Shown one piece after another: positions 27,904 through 36,511 of a DNA stretch of 53,052 bases. Position 1 is the stretch's first letter; each line of letters starts with the position of its first letter. Both the position numbers and the translations under genes were made by a program. The notes below the pieces were generated by a model. It was given only the letters and a program-made list of their open reading frames with translations. It ran no database searches and had not been told where the DNA came from. The stretch is from assembly GCA_026932145.1 (NCBI GenBank), contig JAIXKT010000019.1, positions 1-53,052 of the forward strand, given 5' to 3'. This stretch comes from Bacteroidia bacterium (GTDB lineage Bacteria; Bacteroidota; Bacteroidia; J057; JAIXKT01).

Positions 27904-27951
27904 TCGTGGTGCCAGAATGGGATTTTATGCCAAATTTGCTCCCGATACCAG

Positions 27952-28833
27952 ATGGGCACCTCCCCTTTATATCCTTTCCCCCTTTCCCCGAATTGCATTT
28001 TCGACAGCCCGGCGTTTTATGACCGCCATGCCCCTCGTTTCCCACAATCGGTTTACCTCAGGTCAGACCAGCCTGGCTGGGACGCTGGTGCTTCCCTGCT
28101 GGCAAAATCCGAAGGATACTTCCATCCGGGAATGGGGAGTTATGGCATCCTGCCCCCTGCTTTGAAACCTGATGCCCTGGCCAGACTAAAACAGCCCATC
28201 CATACCCTCACCCCTCCCCTGGCCATACTGGAAAGAAAGGCCTGGGCTTATCTGCACTACCTGGGTACCCTTGGGTTTTCCCTTCAATCCTGCGAACCTT
28301 CTTTTCTGATTCGCATTACGGATGGTCCCCTTGAATTTCTGCTGGACCGGGGCAACCGAAAACGGCTCCGGAGAGCGCAGGCAGCCGGACTGGTTTTCCG
28401 AAAACAGCAGGAGTGGCGCACCCTCTATACCCTGCTCGAGCAAAACCGGGCCGAAAAAGGCGCTACCCTTTCCATGAGCCCCGATGAAATACAATTTATG
28501 TTGGATACCTTCCCGGGAAAATGTGCCTGGTTTTCCCTTTCCGATGAATCCAGACCAGTGGCCGCTGCATTTGTGCTTCAACCCCTTTCCTCGGTTTGGC
28601 AGGTGGTGTACTGGGGACATGCTCCCGGAACGGATCACCTGAGTCCGGTAACCTTCCTGGCTGCCTGCCTCTATGAGAAAGCCGTGCTGGCCGGAATTCA
28701 TTTTCTGGATCTGGGCACCGCCAGCCTCCACAATCAGCCCAACGAAGGACTCATCCGATACAAACAAAATCTGGGTGCCTTCCCCTCACTCAAATTTTCA
28801 ATGGTGTACCATCCTCCCGCTCATGACGCGTAA
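27952..28833 (+). CDS. GNAT/FemAB-like acyltransferase
   Basis: 293 residues. The C-terminal half has the GNAT_6/FemAB pattern: FLLDRGNRKRLRRAQAAGL, a middle with TLLEQNRAEKGATLSMSP, strands RPVAAAFVLQPLSSVWQVVY, and the closing FLDLGTASLHNQPNEGLIRY-KQNLGAFPS, where the enzyme fold usually binds the acyl donor. Such proteins transfer acyl or aminoacyl groups to sugars or peptides; the acceptor is unknown. The ATG at 27952 is preferred because an earlier in-frame start at 27883 lies inside the terminator hairpin. The end overlaps the next gene by 11 bp, making it the first gene of the six-gene block. Confidence 0.7.
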   Translation: MGTSPLYPFPLSPNCIFDSPAFYDRHAPRFPQSVYLRSDQPGWDAGASLLAKSEGYFHPGMGSYGILPPALKPDALARLKQPIHTLTPPLAILERKAWAYLHYLGTLGFSLQSCEPSFLIRITDGPLEFLLDRGNRKRLRRAQAAGLVFRKQQEWRTLYTLLEQNRAEKGATLSMSPDEIQFMLDTFPGKCAWFSLSDESRPVAAAFVLQPLSSVWQVVYWGHAPGTDHLSPVTFLAACLYEKAVLAGIHFLDLGTASLHNQPNEGLIRYKQNLGAFPSLKFSMVYHPPAHDA

Positions 28834-29575
28834 CCTGGATGCTTATAGCAACGAATACCTGCGCCAGCCATTTGAGCCGGTGATGATTCGTTACCGCAGA
28901 AAAAAAACTGTGGAATGGCTGGGGGATACCCGGCAGTTATCAATCCTGGAAATTGGGTGTGGCATCTCCCCTGCATTCGACTGGATACAGCACTGGCGCT
29001 GGCTTTCCCTGCTGGAACCTGCCACAGAATTTGCCTCCCGCATCCACGAGCAAATGCAGCACCATCCCTCCGTGGATTTGATTACCGCCACACTCGAAAG
29101 TAATCCTGCATTTCCCCACGCTCCTTTCGACATCATCCTGCTCAACAGCCTGCTGCATGAACTGCAGGATCCGGCATCAGCCCTAAAAAGCCTTCACCAT
29201 TGGGCACATCCTCAGACACGGATCTTCATCAATGTGCCCAACGCGCTTTCCGTGCACAGAAGACTGGCCGTGCACATGGGCCTTATTCCCAGCCCCGACA
29301 CCCTGTCTGATTTCAATCACCTCTTTCAGCAGGCAAGGGTATTTACACCGGCTACCTTACAATCTCTGGCTGAACAGTGTGGCTACAGAATTCTCCGACA
29401 GGAGACCGCCTTCATCAAACCCTTCACCCATGCCCAGATGCAAACCTGGATGGATGCGGGAATTTTGACGGATACCCTGCTGGAAGGCCTGTACCGGGTA
29501 AGTCCGGAAATGCCCGATGCCGGTGCGGAAATTTTTATGGAGCTGCAACCCATAGCCAATCCCGGAAGCCAATGA
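28823..29575 (+). CDS. Class I SAM-dependent methyltransferase (paralog 1)
   Basis: 250 residues. The SAM loop is ILEIGCGISPAF, followed by LEPATEFASRIHEQM, the acidic motif IILLNSLLHELQDPASAL, and INVPNALSVHRRLAVHMGL. The last motif, plus a following DTL and RVFTPATLQ, is shared with the methyltransferase at 30977, so the two are paralogs. They are probably sugar or small-molecule O/N-methyltransferases in view of the neighbouring glycosyltransferase and sugar aminotransferase. The start overlaps the preceding gene by 11 bp; an AT-rich gap of 34 bp separates it from the next. Confidence 0.8.
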   Translation: MTRNLDAYSNEYLRQPFEPVMIRYRRKKTVEWLGDTRQLSILEIGCGISPAFDWIQHWRWLSLLEPATEFASRIHEQMQHHPSVDLITATLESNPAFPHAPFDIILLNSLLHELQDPASALKSLHHWAHPQTRIFINVPNALSVHRRLAVHMGLIPSPDTLSDFNHLFQQARVFTPATLQSLAEQCGYRILRQETAFIKPFTHAQMQTWMDAGILTDTLLEGLYRVSPEMPDAGAEIFMELQPIANPGSQ

Positions 29576-29609
29576 ATCCAAGCACAATAACTAAACATTT
29601 ATATATTAT

Positions 29610-30980
29610 ATGAAACATACAATAAAAAAAGATATTATTTGTATTGGTTCCCAACCAGCCGCACTCGTAGCAGTGGACACCCTTTCAGCCTCCCATGCAG
29701 ATATTCTCTGGTTATTGGGCAAGAGTCCTGCCGGCAGCATTTTTCGGGGTATCGCACTTGGCAATACCCTACTGGATGCAGGCATGAACCTGCTGGAATT
29801 TACTTCGCTCAAATCCGGATTATCCGAAGACATCTCCACTTATAATCCCGCCGTTCGCTACGATGCCACCCGATTTCTGCCCCTTATTCAGCAATGGCTG
29901 GAGCATCGGATCCATATTCGCAGCGTACCCCTACCCCACATGCTGGTGGGAGACCACCTGTTCCCGGATTTACTGATTGCCAATGCCCCCGATTACCTGC
30001 ACTCCCTGCCCAGGGAAACACGGAGCCGATGGATAGGGGAACTGCAACATCTGCTGACCTATAACCCACTTCATGCAGGGAATAAACATGCTGAACCGGC
30101 CCGTTTTCTGGAAACGGATTATGCTCATGTAGCAAGGGCCAATCATCCACAGGAACTGCAGGAGCACCTCATTACCCCCTGGCTCAGAAAAATCGCCGGA
30201 ACAGATGGAGGCACTGTGCCAGCGCTCTATCACCGTCAGGCCTGGGCACCTTTGTTTTATCCGGAAACCCTGATTCAATTTCTGGAAAACCCGGATTACC
30301 GCCTTCCTCCGACTGAGTTTGGCTACCCGGCAAGGGAACGCTTCGGAGCCTGGATGGAAAGAGCCGAGGCCGGATTGAAAGAAATTATTTCCCGGGAATA
30401 CCCCGTTTCCATTCAACCCCAAAATGGAGCCTGGATCATCGATACTCCTGAATCCCGCTATCATTGCCAACATCTGATTTACGCAGGGGATATTCAAAGT
30501 TTACTGCAATGGGCAGGAAAAGAAAGCCCTTCATTTTCCCGAGGAAAAATCGGATTCACCGGAGTGCGCATTCCGGAAACCGCATTGATCAGGGAAGTAT
30601 CGGTTGTGAATATTCCCGATCCGGCGGTGAGCCTGTTCCGCCTGACCGATCAGACCTGTTGCGCCGGAAGTTCGGGAGGTCCGCATCTGATAACAGGAGA
30701 ATGGTCCGGGAGTCCCCCAAATGAAAGTGAGATGCGAAGCCTGCTGGAGCGAATGGGATGGCTTCGGCCCGGAGGAGAAATGGAATGGCTGGGGAATCTG
30801 GGGCCTGTACCAGCCTTTGTGGAGCCTGTGTTTGACAACCTGGCGCTGTTCCGAAAATTAAAGCAGGAAGCAGAGGCCCTTTTTCCAGGAATTCTGCTTG
30901 CCGGAAGCGCAGCCGAAATTACTTCCGTATCTTTGAATGATCAGATCATTCAGGGATTACAAATGCCGTATCGCTTATGA
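29610..30980 (+). CDS. FAD/NAD(P)-dependent oxidoreductase-like protein with degenerate Rossmann loop
   Basis: 456 residues. The N-terminal strand-loop-helix DIICIGSQPAALVAVDTL stands where GxGxxG is usual, but reads GSQPAA, so the second and third glycines are lost. The following ILWLLGKSPAGSIFRGI and LLDAGMNLLEF correspond to the FAD-ribose and GG(x)G segments of amine oxidase / UDP-galactopyranose-mutase-like flavoproteins. Near the C-terminus, LFPGILLAGSAAEITSVSLN resembles the closing FAD-contact motif. It may be an oxidase or mutase acting on a nucleotide sugar, or a non-catalytic relative; this cannot be decided. Its stop overlaps the next start by four bases (ATGA). Confidence 0.6.
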   Translation: MKHTIKKDIICIGSQPAALVAVDTLSASHADILWLLGKSPAGSIFRGIALGNTLLDAGMNLLEFTSLKSGLSEDISTYNPAVRYDATRFLPLIQQWLEHRIHIRSVPLPHMLVGDHLFPDLLIANAPDYLHSLPRETRSRWIGELQHLLTYNPLHAGNKHAEPARFLETDYAHVARANHPQELQEHLITPWLRKIAGTDGGTVPALYHRQAWAPLFYPETLIQFLENPDYRLPPTEFGYPARERFGAWMERAEAGLKEIISREYPVSIQPQNGAWIIDTPESRYHCQHLIYAGDIQSLLQWAGKESPSFSRGKIGFTGVRIPETALIREVSVVNIPDPAVSLFRLTDQTCCAGSSGGPHLITGEWSGSPPNESEMRSLLERMGWLRPGGEMEWLGNLGPVPAFVEPVFDNLALFRKLKQEAEALFPGILLAGSAAEITSVSLNDQIIQGLQMPYRL

Positions 30981-31708
30981 GCCTTTCCAAATCCGAACTC
31001 GACAAAACAGCCCGGGAATACCACCAGACCGATGTGCTGGAAGACAAACACATCGAGGGCGCCTGTCAGGAGTATTCCTTCCAATGGGTATTTCGCCACA
31101 TTCAACCGGAAGACCGCGTGCTGGAAATGGGCTATGGGGATGGACTGTTCAGCGCCGAACTGCACCGCCGTAGCCTGCGCTTCTCCATTGTGGAAGGAGC
31201 CCTGACACTGGTGGAAGCAGCGAAGCGCTTATTTCCGGAAGCCGGTGTGCATCATGAATTATTTGAGGACTTCCAGCCGGCGGAGCCTGTAGATGTGATA
31301 CTGGCAACCCATGTGCTGGAGCATGTGGATGACCCGGTAGCGCTGCTCGGCAGGATGAAAACCTGGCTCACCCCCCGGGGAAAAATTATCCTCATTGTTC
31401 CGAATAAAGAATCCATTCACCGGAGGCTGGCGGTACGCATGGGGTTGCAACCCGCCCTGGATACATTGGGTAGCCGGGATCTGCTGGTAGGGCATCAGCG
31501 TGTGTATAGTCTGGACACACTGAAAGCCGACATACGCGCTGCAGGTCTTTTGCCTCAGGAACAAACTGGTTTTTTCCTGAAGGTGCTGCCCAACTCCATG
31601 ATGAAAACCTACAGCGCCGAACTCATTCGGGCACTCAATGAAATATCCGCCGAAATGCCCGCAGAATGGCTGGCCAATATCGGCATTATTGCCTCCCTGC
31701 CCGAATGA
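30977..31708 (+). CDS. Class I SAM-dependent methyltransferase (paralog 2)
   Basis: 243 residues. SAM loop VLEMGYGDGLFSAEL, acidic motif VILATHVLEHVDDPVALL, then LIVPNKESIHRRLAVRMGL, DTLGSRDLLVGHQRVYSLDTL. The VPNxxSxHRRLAVxMGL segment is shared with the methyltransferase at 28823. This form is often seen in nucleotide-sugar and lipid-linked glycan clusters. It is coupled by ATGA overlaps to both neighbours. Confidence 0.85.
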   Translation: MSLSKSELDKTAREYHQTDVLEDKHIEGACQEYSFQWVFRHIQPEDRVLEMGYGDGLFSAELHRRSLRFSIVEGALTLVEAAKRLFPEAGVHHELFEDFQPAEPVDVILATHVLEHVDDPVALLGRMKTWLTPRGKIILIVPNKESIHRRLAVRMGLQPALDTLGSRDLLVGHQRVYSLDTLKADIRAAGLLPQEQTGFFLKVLPNSMMKTYSAELIRALNEISAEMPAEWLANIGIIASLPE

Positions 31709-32670
31709 ATTCACTCCCGCTTATTTCCGTCATCATCCCCTGCTTCCGCAACGAAGCCAATATTCCCGTAACCGGGGCCAGGCTGATTGAAAATGAAAAA
31801 CTGCTGGAAGGCAGGGCGCAGTTTGAATATATCCTGATTGATGATGGCTCTCCGGATCAAACCTGGGAAGCCCTCAAAACCTTTCAGGCACAATATCCGG
31901 AAAAAGTAAAAATCATCCGTTTTACCCGCAACTTCGGGTCCACCAATGCAACCTATGCGGGAATGGAAATTGCCCAGGGCGACTGCTCCATTATCATATC
32001 AGCTGACCTGCAGGACCCGATTGAGCTATTCCCCAAAATGTTTGATTACTGGCAGAAAGGGCTCCCCCTCGTGGTGGCCAACCGGTCCAACCGGGAGGAA
32101 CCCTGGCTGCAGAAATTCATCTCCGGCATTTCCCACTCCCTGATTCGGAGGTTTGCCCTTTCCAAATTGCCACACGGAGGATTTGACTTTGTGCTCTTTG
32201 ACCGGAAGGTGCGGGAGCACATCGTGCAAATACAGGACAAAAATTCTTTCCTCCCCTATTTACTCATCTGGCTGGGTTATGATTTTGTAAGCATCCCCTA
32301 TGTCCGGAAAAAAAGGGAGATCGGAAAAAGTTCTTATACCCTGGGCAAAAAGATAAAATCTCTCGTGGATTCCTTTGTGGCTTTTTCCTTTTTCCCCGTT
32401 CGCCTGATTTCCATCCTGGGCCTCACGCTCGGCGCCATAGCCCTGTTATATGCCCTGGTGGTACTGGTGGGCAAATATATGGGATGGATACCCATTGACG
32501 GATGGACCAGTATGATGGTTATTCTCCTGCTCGTATCCAGTTTCCAAATGATTGGCATTGGTATTTTGGGAGAATATATCTGGAGAACGCTGGACGCATC
32601 CCGCAGCCGGCCCAACTACATTATTGCAGAAACCATTCAATCCCCAAAGCGCTCCGAGAACCATTCATGA
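31705..32670 (+). CDS. GT2 family glycosyltransferase with two C-terminal membrane helices
   Basis: 321 residues. The GT-A start ISVIIPCFRNEANI, IDDGSPDQTW and the DxD-type motif ISADLQDP are typical of dolichol/undecaprenyl-phosphate sugar transferases (DPM1, GtrB, ArnC type). Two helices follow (FFPVRLISILGLTLGAIALL and MMVILLLVSSFQMIGIGIL). Such enzymes load a sugar from its nucleotide carrier onto a polyprenyl phosphate at the cytoplasmic membrane face. The ATG at 31705 overlaps the preceding stop (ATGA), and its own stop overlaps the aminotransferase start (32667), so the start is well supported. Confidence 0.9.
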   Translation: MNSLPLISVIIPCFRNEANIPVTGARLIENEKLLEGRAQFEYILIDDGSPDQTWEALKTFQAQYPEKVKIIRFTRNFGSTNATYAGMEIAQGDCSIIISADLQDPIELFPKMFDYWQKGLPLVVANRSNREEPWLQKFISGISHSLIRRFALSKLPHGGFDFVLFDRKVREHIVQIQDKNSFLPYLLIWLGYDFVSIPYVRKKREIGKSSYTLGKKIKSLVDSFVAFSFFPVRLISILGLTLGAIALLYALVVLVGKYMGWIPIDGWTSMMVILLLVSSFQMIGIGILGEYIWRTLDASRSRPNYIIAETIQSPKRSENHS

Positions 32671-33782
32671 AACCCATTCCTTATCTGGATTTAAAGGGCA
32701 TGCACCTGCCTGTGCAGGAAGCCATTGAAAGCGCTTTTCGGGAGGTATTGCATTCGGGATGGTTTATTCTGGGGAAACAGGTAACCCAATTCGAGCGGGC
32801 ATGGTCTGAAGTCAACCAGGTGGCCGCCACAGTTGGGGTAGCCAACGGACTGGATGCGCTGCGCCTCACCCTGGATGCCTGGAAAATTCAGGGAAAACTC
32901 AAACCCGGAGATCAGGTGCTGGTGCCATCCAATACCTACATTGCTACCTGGCTGGCTGTTACACAGGCCGGATTGGAAATCATTCCGGTAGAGCCCGACC
33001 CGATTACCTGCCTGCTAACAGCAGAAGGCTGCCGCAAATACCTGAGCCCTGCAGTGAAAGCCATGATTCCGGTTCACCTGTATGGTCAGATGGCACCCAT
33101 GCAGGACCTGATATCATTTGCCCGGGAAAATCAGATACTCGTACTGGCAGATGCTGCCCAGTCCCACGGAGCCATTTTGGATGGGATTCCCTGTGGAGCC
33201 TGGGGAGATGCCACTGCATTCAGCTTCTACCCCGGAAAAAATCTGGGAGCCCTTGGAGATGCCGGCGCTGTCTGCTCCCCGGATATCGAACTGATTCACC
33301 TCATCCGGACCCTGGGCAATTATGGCTCCGAAGAAAAATACCACAATCTGTACCCAGGCTTCAATTCCCGCCTGGATGAACTTCAGGCCGCACTTCTCCT
33401 GGTCAAACTGCCCTGGCTCGAATCCTGGACCCGGGAAAGACAAAGACTGGCCAATCGCTACCTCGACGGAATCCGAAATCCCCTGATTAAACTTCCCAAC
33501 CGGCCGGTAAGCCCCGAAATGCATGTTTGGCATATTTTCCAGATCCAGACTCCTGAGCGGGACGCACTGATCCGATTCATGAAGGAAAATGAAATTGGCA
33601 CAGTCATTCATTACCCGGTACCACCACACCTGCAGCCTGCTTATTCGTCCCTTTTCCCCAAAAAATCCTATCCGGTGAGCGAGCAGATTCATCGGGAAAC
33701 CCTGAGCATCCCCCTGTATCCGGGCTTATCTGATGCCGCTCAGGACCGGGTGATGGAGGTTATGAACCGGTTTGTTTCCTGA
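32667..33782 (+). CDS. DegT/DnrJ/EryC1/StrS family sugar aminotransferase
   Basis: 371 residues, usual for the family. IPYLDLKG at the N-terminus, VGVANGLDALRLTLDA, PVHLYGQMA, DAAQSHGA and the PLP-binding region FSFYPGKNLGALGDAGA (Lys in GKN) are all present, along with the closing PLYPGLSDAAQDRV. The family transfers an amino group from glutamate to a keto-sugar nucleotide; the FdtB/QdtB branch making 3-amino-3,6-dideoxyhexoses is similar in these motifs, but the exact sugar is not certain. It is the last gene of the coupled block and implies that an aminosugar is made here. Dehydratase and ketoisomerase genes are missing. Confidence 0.92.
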   Translation: MKPIPYLDLKGMHLPVQEAIESAFREVLHSGWFILGKQVTQFERAWSEVNQVAATVGVANGLDALRLTLDAWKIQGKLKPGDQVLVPSNTYIATWLAVTQAGLEIIPVEPDPITCLLTAEGCRKYLSPAVKAMIPVHLYGQMAPMQDLISFARENQILVLADAAQSHGAILDGIPCGAWGDATAFSFYPGKNLGALGDAGAVCSPDIELIHLIRTLGNYGSEEKYHNLYPGFNSRLDELQAALLLVKLPWLESWTRERQRLANRYLDGIRNPLIKLPNRPVSPEMHVWHIFQIQTPERDALIRFMKENEIGTVIHYPVPPHLQPAYSSLFPKKSYPVSEQIHRETLSIPLYPGLSDAAQDRVMEVMNRFVS

Positions 33783-33832
33783 TTTCCGTTTACCTCCCGG
33801 GGAACTTTCAATTTCGGCTGAAAGTTATTGCT

Positions 33833-33840
33833 TAAATTTG
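33833..33840 (+). promoter_or_regulatory. -7 box directly before mqnE
   Basis: TAAATTTG matches TAnnTTTG and ends four bases before the mqnE ATG, so the transcript is predicted to begin at or next to the start codon. No TTG at the standard spacing is present. Confidence 0.5.
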
Positions 33841-33844
33841 TGGC

Positions 33845-35017
33845 ATGACAGAATTCAAAGGCCTTTCCGGCAGTTTCCGGAATTCCCTATCCCCCGAACT
33901 CATCCGGATTGCGGATAAGGTGTACCAGCAGGAGCGCATTACCAACGAGGAAGCGTTAACCCTTTTCGAGTGCAACAATCTTGGATTTCTGGGAGAGCTG
34001 GCTCATTCGGTACGCATTCGTCGTCATGGTCTGAATACTTATTTCAACCGCAACTTCCATATTGAACCCACCAATATTTGCATTTACACCTGTTCCTTCT
34101 GTGCTTTTGCCCGTCGCCCCGATGAAGAGGGAGGCTGGGAATTCACGCTGGAGGAAATAGAAGAACAGGTTCGCCGGTATGATGGTCAGCCCATCACTGA
34201 GGTGCACATTGTGGGAGGCGTTCACCCGAAGCGGGGCGTGGACTATTACGGAGAAATGATTCGGCGCATCAAGGCCATTCGCCCGGATATTCATGTAAAA
34301 GGCTTTACTGCGGTCGAGCTGAAAGTAATGTTTGCCCGAAGCCGCATGAGCATAGAGGAAGGCCTGAAAGCCCTGAGGGAATACGGACTGGATTCTTTGC
34401 CGGGTGGCGGAGCAGAAATTTTCCATCCCGATATCCGCACTCAGATTTGTGATACCAAGGCATCCACGGATAACTGGCTGCAAATTCACGAGGCGGCTCA
34501 CAACCTGGGCATACCCTCCAATTGCACCATTCTGTATGGGCACATCGAGCAGTATGATCATCGGGTTCACCACATGGAACAGCTGCGCAACCTGCAGGAC
34601 CGCACCGGAGGATTCAATACTTTTATCCCACTCAAATTCCGCAATGAAAACAGCGACCTCTCCCATATCCGGGAGGTCAATATGATTGAAGACCTCAAGA
34701 ATTACGCTGTTTCCCGCATATACCTGGACAATATTGCACACCTCAAGGCTTACTGGCCCATGATAGGCCGGGACACCACGCAAATTTCCCTATCCTTTGG
34801 TGTGGATGATATTGACGGAACGATCGATGATTCCACCAAAATCTACTCCATGGCCGGTTCCGAAGAAAAAAATCCTGCCATGAGTACGCCTGAGTTGATT
34901 CAGCTCGTGCGGGATGCGGGATTCAGACCCATTGAGCGGGACACCCTCTACAACATTATCAACGATTACGGGGATAAAGATTTCACCGCTACTGTGGACA
35001 TTCCGGTTCTCAGCTGA
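33845..35017 (+). CDS. mqnE: Aminofutalosine synthase
   Basis: 390 residues, a radical SAM enzyme. The cluster motif CIYTCSFCAFARRPDEEG (CxxxCxxC) is preceded by NFHIEPTNI. HIVGGVHPKRGVDYY, SLPGGGAEIFHPDIRTQICDT and IPLKFRNENSDLSHI, ISLSFGVDDIDGTIDDSTKI follow in the order of MqnE rather than MqnC. It builds aminofutalosine from adenosine radical and 3-enolpyruvyl-benzoate, the step after MqnA, for menaquinone synthesis. mqnA is two genes downstream, in a coupled three-gene operon; mqnB, mqnC and mqnD are elsewhere. Confidence 0.93.
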   Translation: MTEFKGLSGSFRNSLSPELIRIADKVYQQERITNEEALTLFECNNLGFLGELAHSVRIRRHGLNTYFNRNFHIEPTNICIYTCSFCAFARRPDEEGGWEFTLEEIEEQVRRYDGQPITEVHIVGGVHPKRGVDYYGEMIRRIKAIRPDIHVKGFTAVELKVMFARSRMSIEEGLKALREYGLDSLPGGGAEIFHPDIRTQICDTKASTDNWLQIHEAAHNLGIPSNCTILYGHIEQYDHRVHHMEQLRNLQDRTGGFNTFIPLKFRNENSDLSHIREVNMIEDLKNYAVSRIYLDNIAHLKAYWPMIGRDTTQISLSFGVDDIDGTIDDSTKIYSMAGSEEKNPAMSTPELIQLVRDAGFRPIERDTLYNIINDYGDKDFTATVDIPVLS

Positions 35018-35637
35018 TGGCCACATTGTTTTTAATCAGGCACGGCGAAACCGATTTTAATTTAAACAAAGTAGTGCAGGGCGGGGGCATTGACTCCAGC
35101 CTGAATGCCACCGGATATGAACAGGGCCGTCGTTTTTACGAAGCCTGGAAGCATCAGCCTTTCGACGCTGTGTATTGCAGTGGGCTGCAGCGTACCCGCC
35201 AAACCCTTTCTGCATTTGAAGATGCCGGAAGAAACATTGTGGCCCATCCCGGCCTGAATGAAATGGGCTGGGGGGAATTGGAGGGCAAACCCTTTAATGA
35301 AGAAAGCCATGCCCGGTTTATGGAAATGAATGATTTATGGTCAGAGGGTCAGATTCACCTGGCATTTCCGGGTGGGGAAAGCCCGCTTCAGGTATGGAAC
35401 CGTGCGGCTTCAGCGATTCAGGATATACTGAATGCGCACCCCGATGGAAACATCCTGATTTGCACCCACGGGCGCACCCTGCGCATTTTGCTCAGCGGCT
35501 TTTCGGGATATGGCATTACCCGAATGAACTGGTTTCCCCATGACAATACCGGCCTGAATATTTTGAGAAGTCCGGGCACTGCCTGGTTTTTTGACCGAAT
35601 CAACTGCCTGAACCATTTAACCCCCATTCCGGCATGA
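35017..35637 (+). CDS. Histidine phosphatase family protein
   Basis: 206 residues. The catalytic LIRHGETDFNLNKVVQGGG (RHG), then SGLQRTRQTL, EMGWGELEGK and the second His in LICTHGRTLRILL are complete, so an active branch-1 histidine phosphatase is likely. The substrate is unknown. It begins within the stop of mqnE (TGATG) and overlaps mqnA by four bases (ATGA), so it is translated with the two menaquinone genes and may remove phosphate from a pathway intermediate or simply be coupled. None of the classical futalosine steps needs this family. Confidence 0.92.
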   Translation: MATLFLIRHGETDFNLNKVVQGGGIDSSLNATGYEQGRRFYEAWKHQPFDAVYCSGLQRTRQTLSAFEDAGRNIVAHPGLNEMGWGELEGKPFNEESHARFMEMNDLWSEGQIHLAFPGGESPLQVWNRAASAIQDILNAHPDGNILICTHGRTLRILLSGFSGYGITRMNWFPHDNTGLNILRSPGTAWFFDRINCLNHLTPIPA

Positions 35638-36389
35638 GAATCTGTGCTGTTTCCTACCTCAACACCCGTCCTTTTCTGTTTGGCCTGGAGCAGATATTTC
35701 AGCCGGGAGATATGGAAATTGAAACCCGTGTTCCCTCAGCCTGTGCTACCGCCTTTGCCCGGGAGGAGGCTGACCTCGCCCTCGTACCGGTAGCCACCCT
35801 TCCGGAACTGAAGTACGACGGTATTCTACCCAACTGGTGCATCGGGGCTGATGGGCAGGTGGATTCCGTTTTTATCTGTGCCCAGGAGGAAATTCATCAG
35901 ATACACACGCTCGTTCAGGACCAGCATTCCCGCACCTCTAATCTGCTCTCTGCCGTGCTGCTCCAAAACCACTGGAAAAATAAGGCCCGCATTATTCCCG
36001 CCCGGGATGGTGCCTGGGAAAACCCGGAGGCTGGCACTGCCTATGTGATTATTGGGGACAAGGCTGTACAGGCAAGGAAATCCTTCCGATATGTATATGA
36101 CCTGGCAGCAGAATGGAAAGCCTACAGCGGGTTGCCGTTTGTGTTCGCCGTGTGGGTGTACAAAGGGTTAAGCCAAGATCAGATCAACCGGATTGACCGG
36201 GCATTTGGATTGGGGATGCAGGCGCTCCGACAGGTGGCAGATCTTTCCGGGCCGGAATTTGGCATGACTCCGGAACAGGCGTACCATTACTACACGCAGT
36301 CCCTGAGTTATACCCTCGACAGCGCCAAGCAGGAAGCCATTCAACGATACCTGACCGAAGGCGCCCGGATTGCCCTCCCTGTTTTGTAA
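35634..36389 (+). CDS. mqnA: Chorismate dehydratase
   Basis: 251 residues of the MqnA/MqnD periplasmic-binding-protein-like fold. RICAVSYLNTRPFLFGL and PSACATAFAREEADLALVPV are the usual N-terminal ligand-binding segments, with VIGDKA-like VIIGDKAVQARK and LPFVFAVWVYK. It removes water from chorismate to give 3-(1-carboxyvinyl)oxybenzoate, the first futalosine-pathway step; linkage to mqnE supports MqnA over MqnD. Last gene of the three-gene unit. Confidence 0.93.
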   Translation: MRICAVSYLNTRPFLFGLEQIFQPGDMEIETRVPSACATAFAREEADLALVPVATLPELKYDGILPNWCIGADGQVDSVFICAQEEIHQIHTLVQDQHSRTSNLLSAVLLQNHWKNKARIIPARDGAWENPEAGTAYVIIGDKAVQARKSFRYVYDLAAEWKAYSGLPFVFAVWVYKGLSQDQINRIDRAFGLGMQALRQVADLSGPEFGMTPEQAYHYYTQSLSYTLDSAKQEAIQRYLTEGARIALPVL

Positions 36390-36453
36390 AGGGGCGTATC
36401 CCTTCCGGCCAAACCCTGCTTTTTACCGCCCATGGCTCCATTGTATGGGATTT

Positions 36454-36485
36454 TTTGGCCATACAGACTAAAATTCCTAACTTTA
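36454..36485 (+). promoter_or_regulatory. Promoter candidate for the lipoprotein gene
   Basis: TTG (36455-36457), 20 nt, TAACTTTA (36478-36485): right spacing, one mismatch to TAnnTTTG. The transcript start would be about 20 nt before the ATG at 36512. Confidence 0.55.
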
Positions 36486-36511
36486 TATCTGTATTGGAAT
36501 GCATTCTTCAC

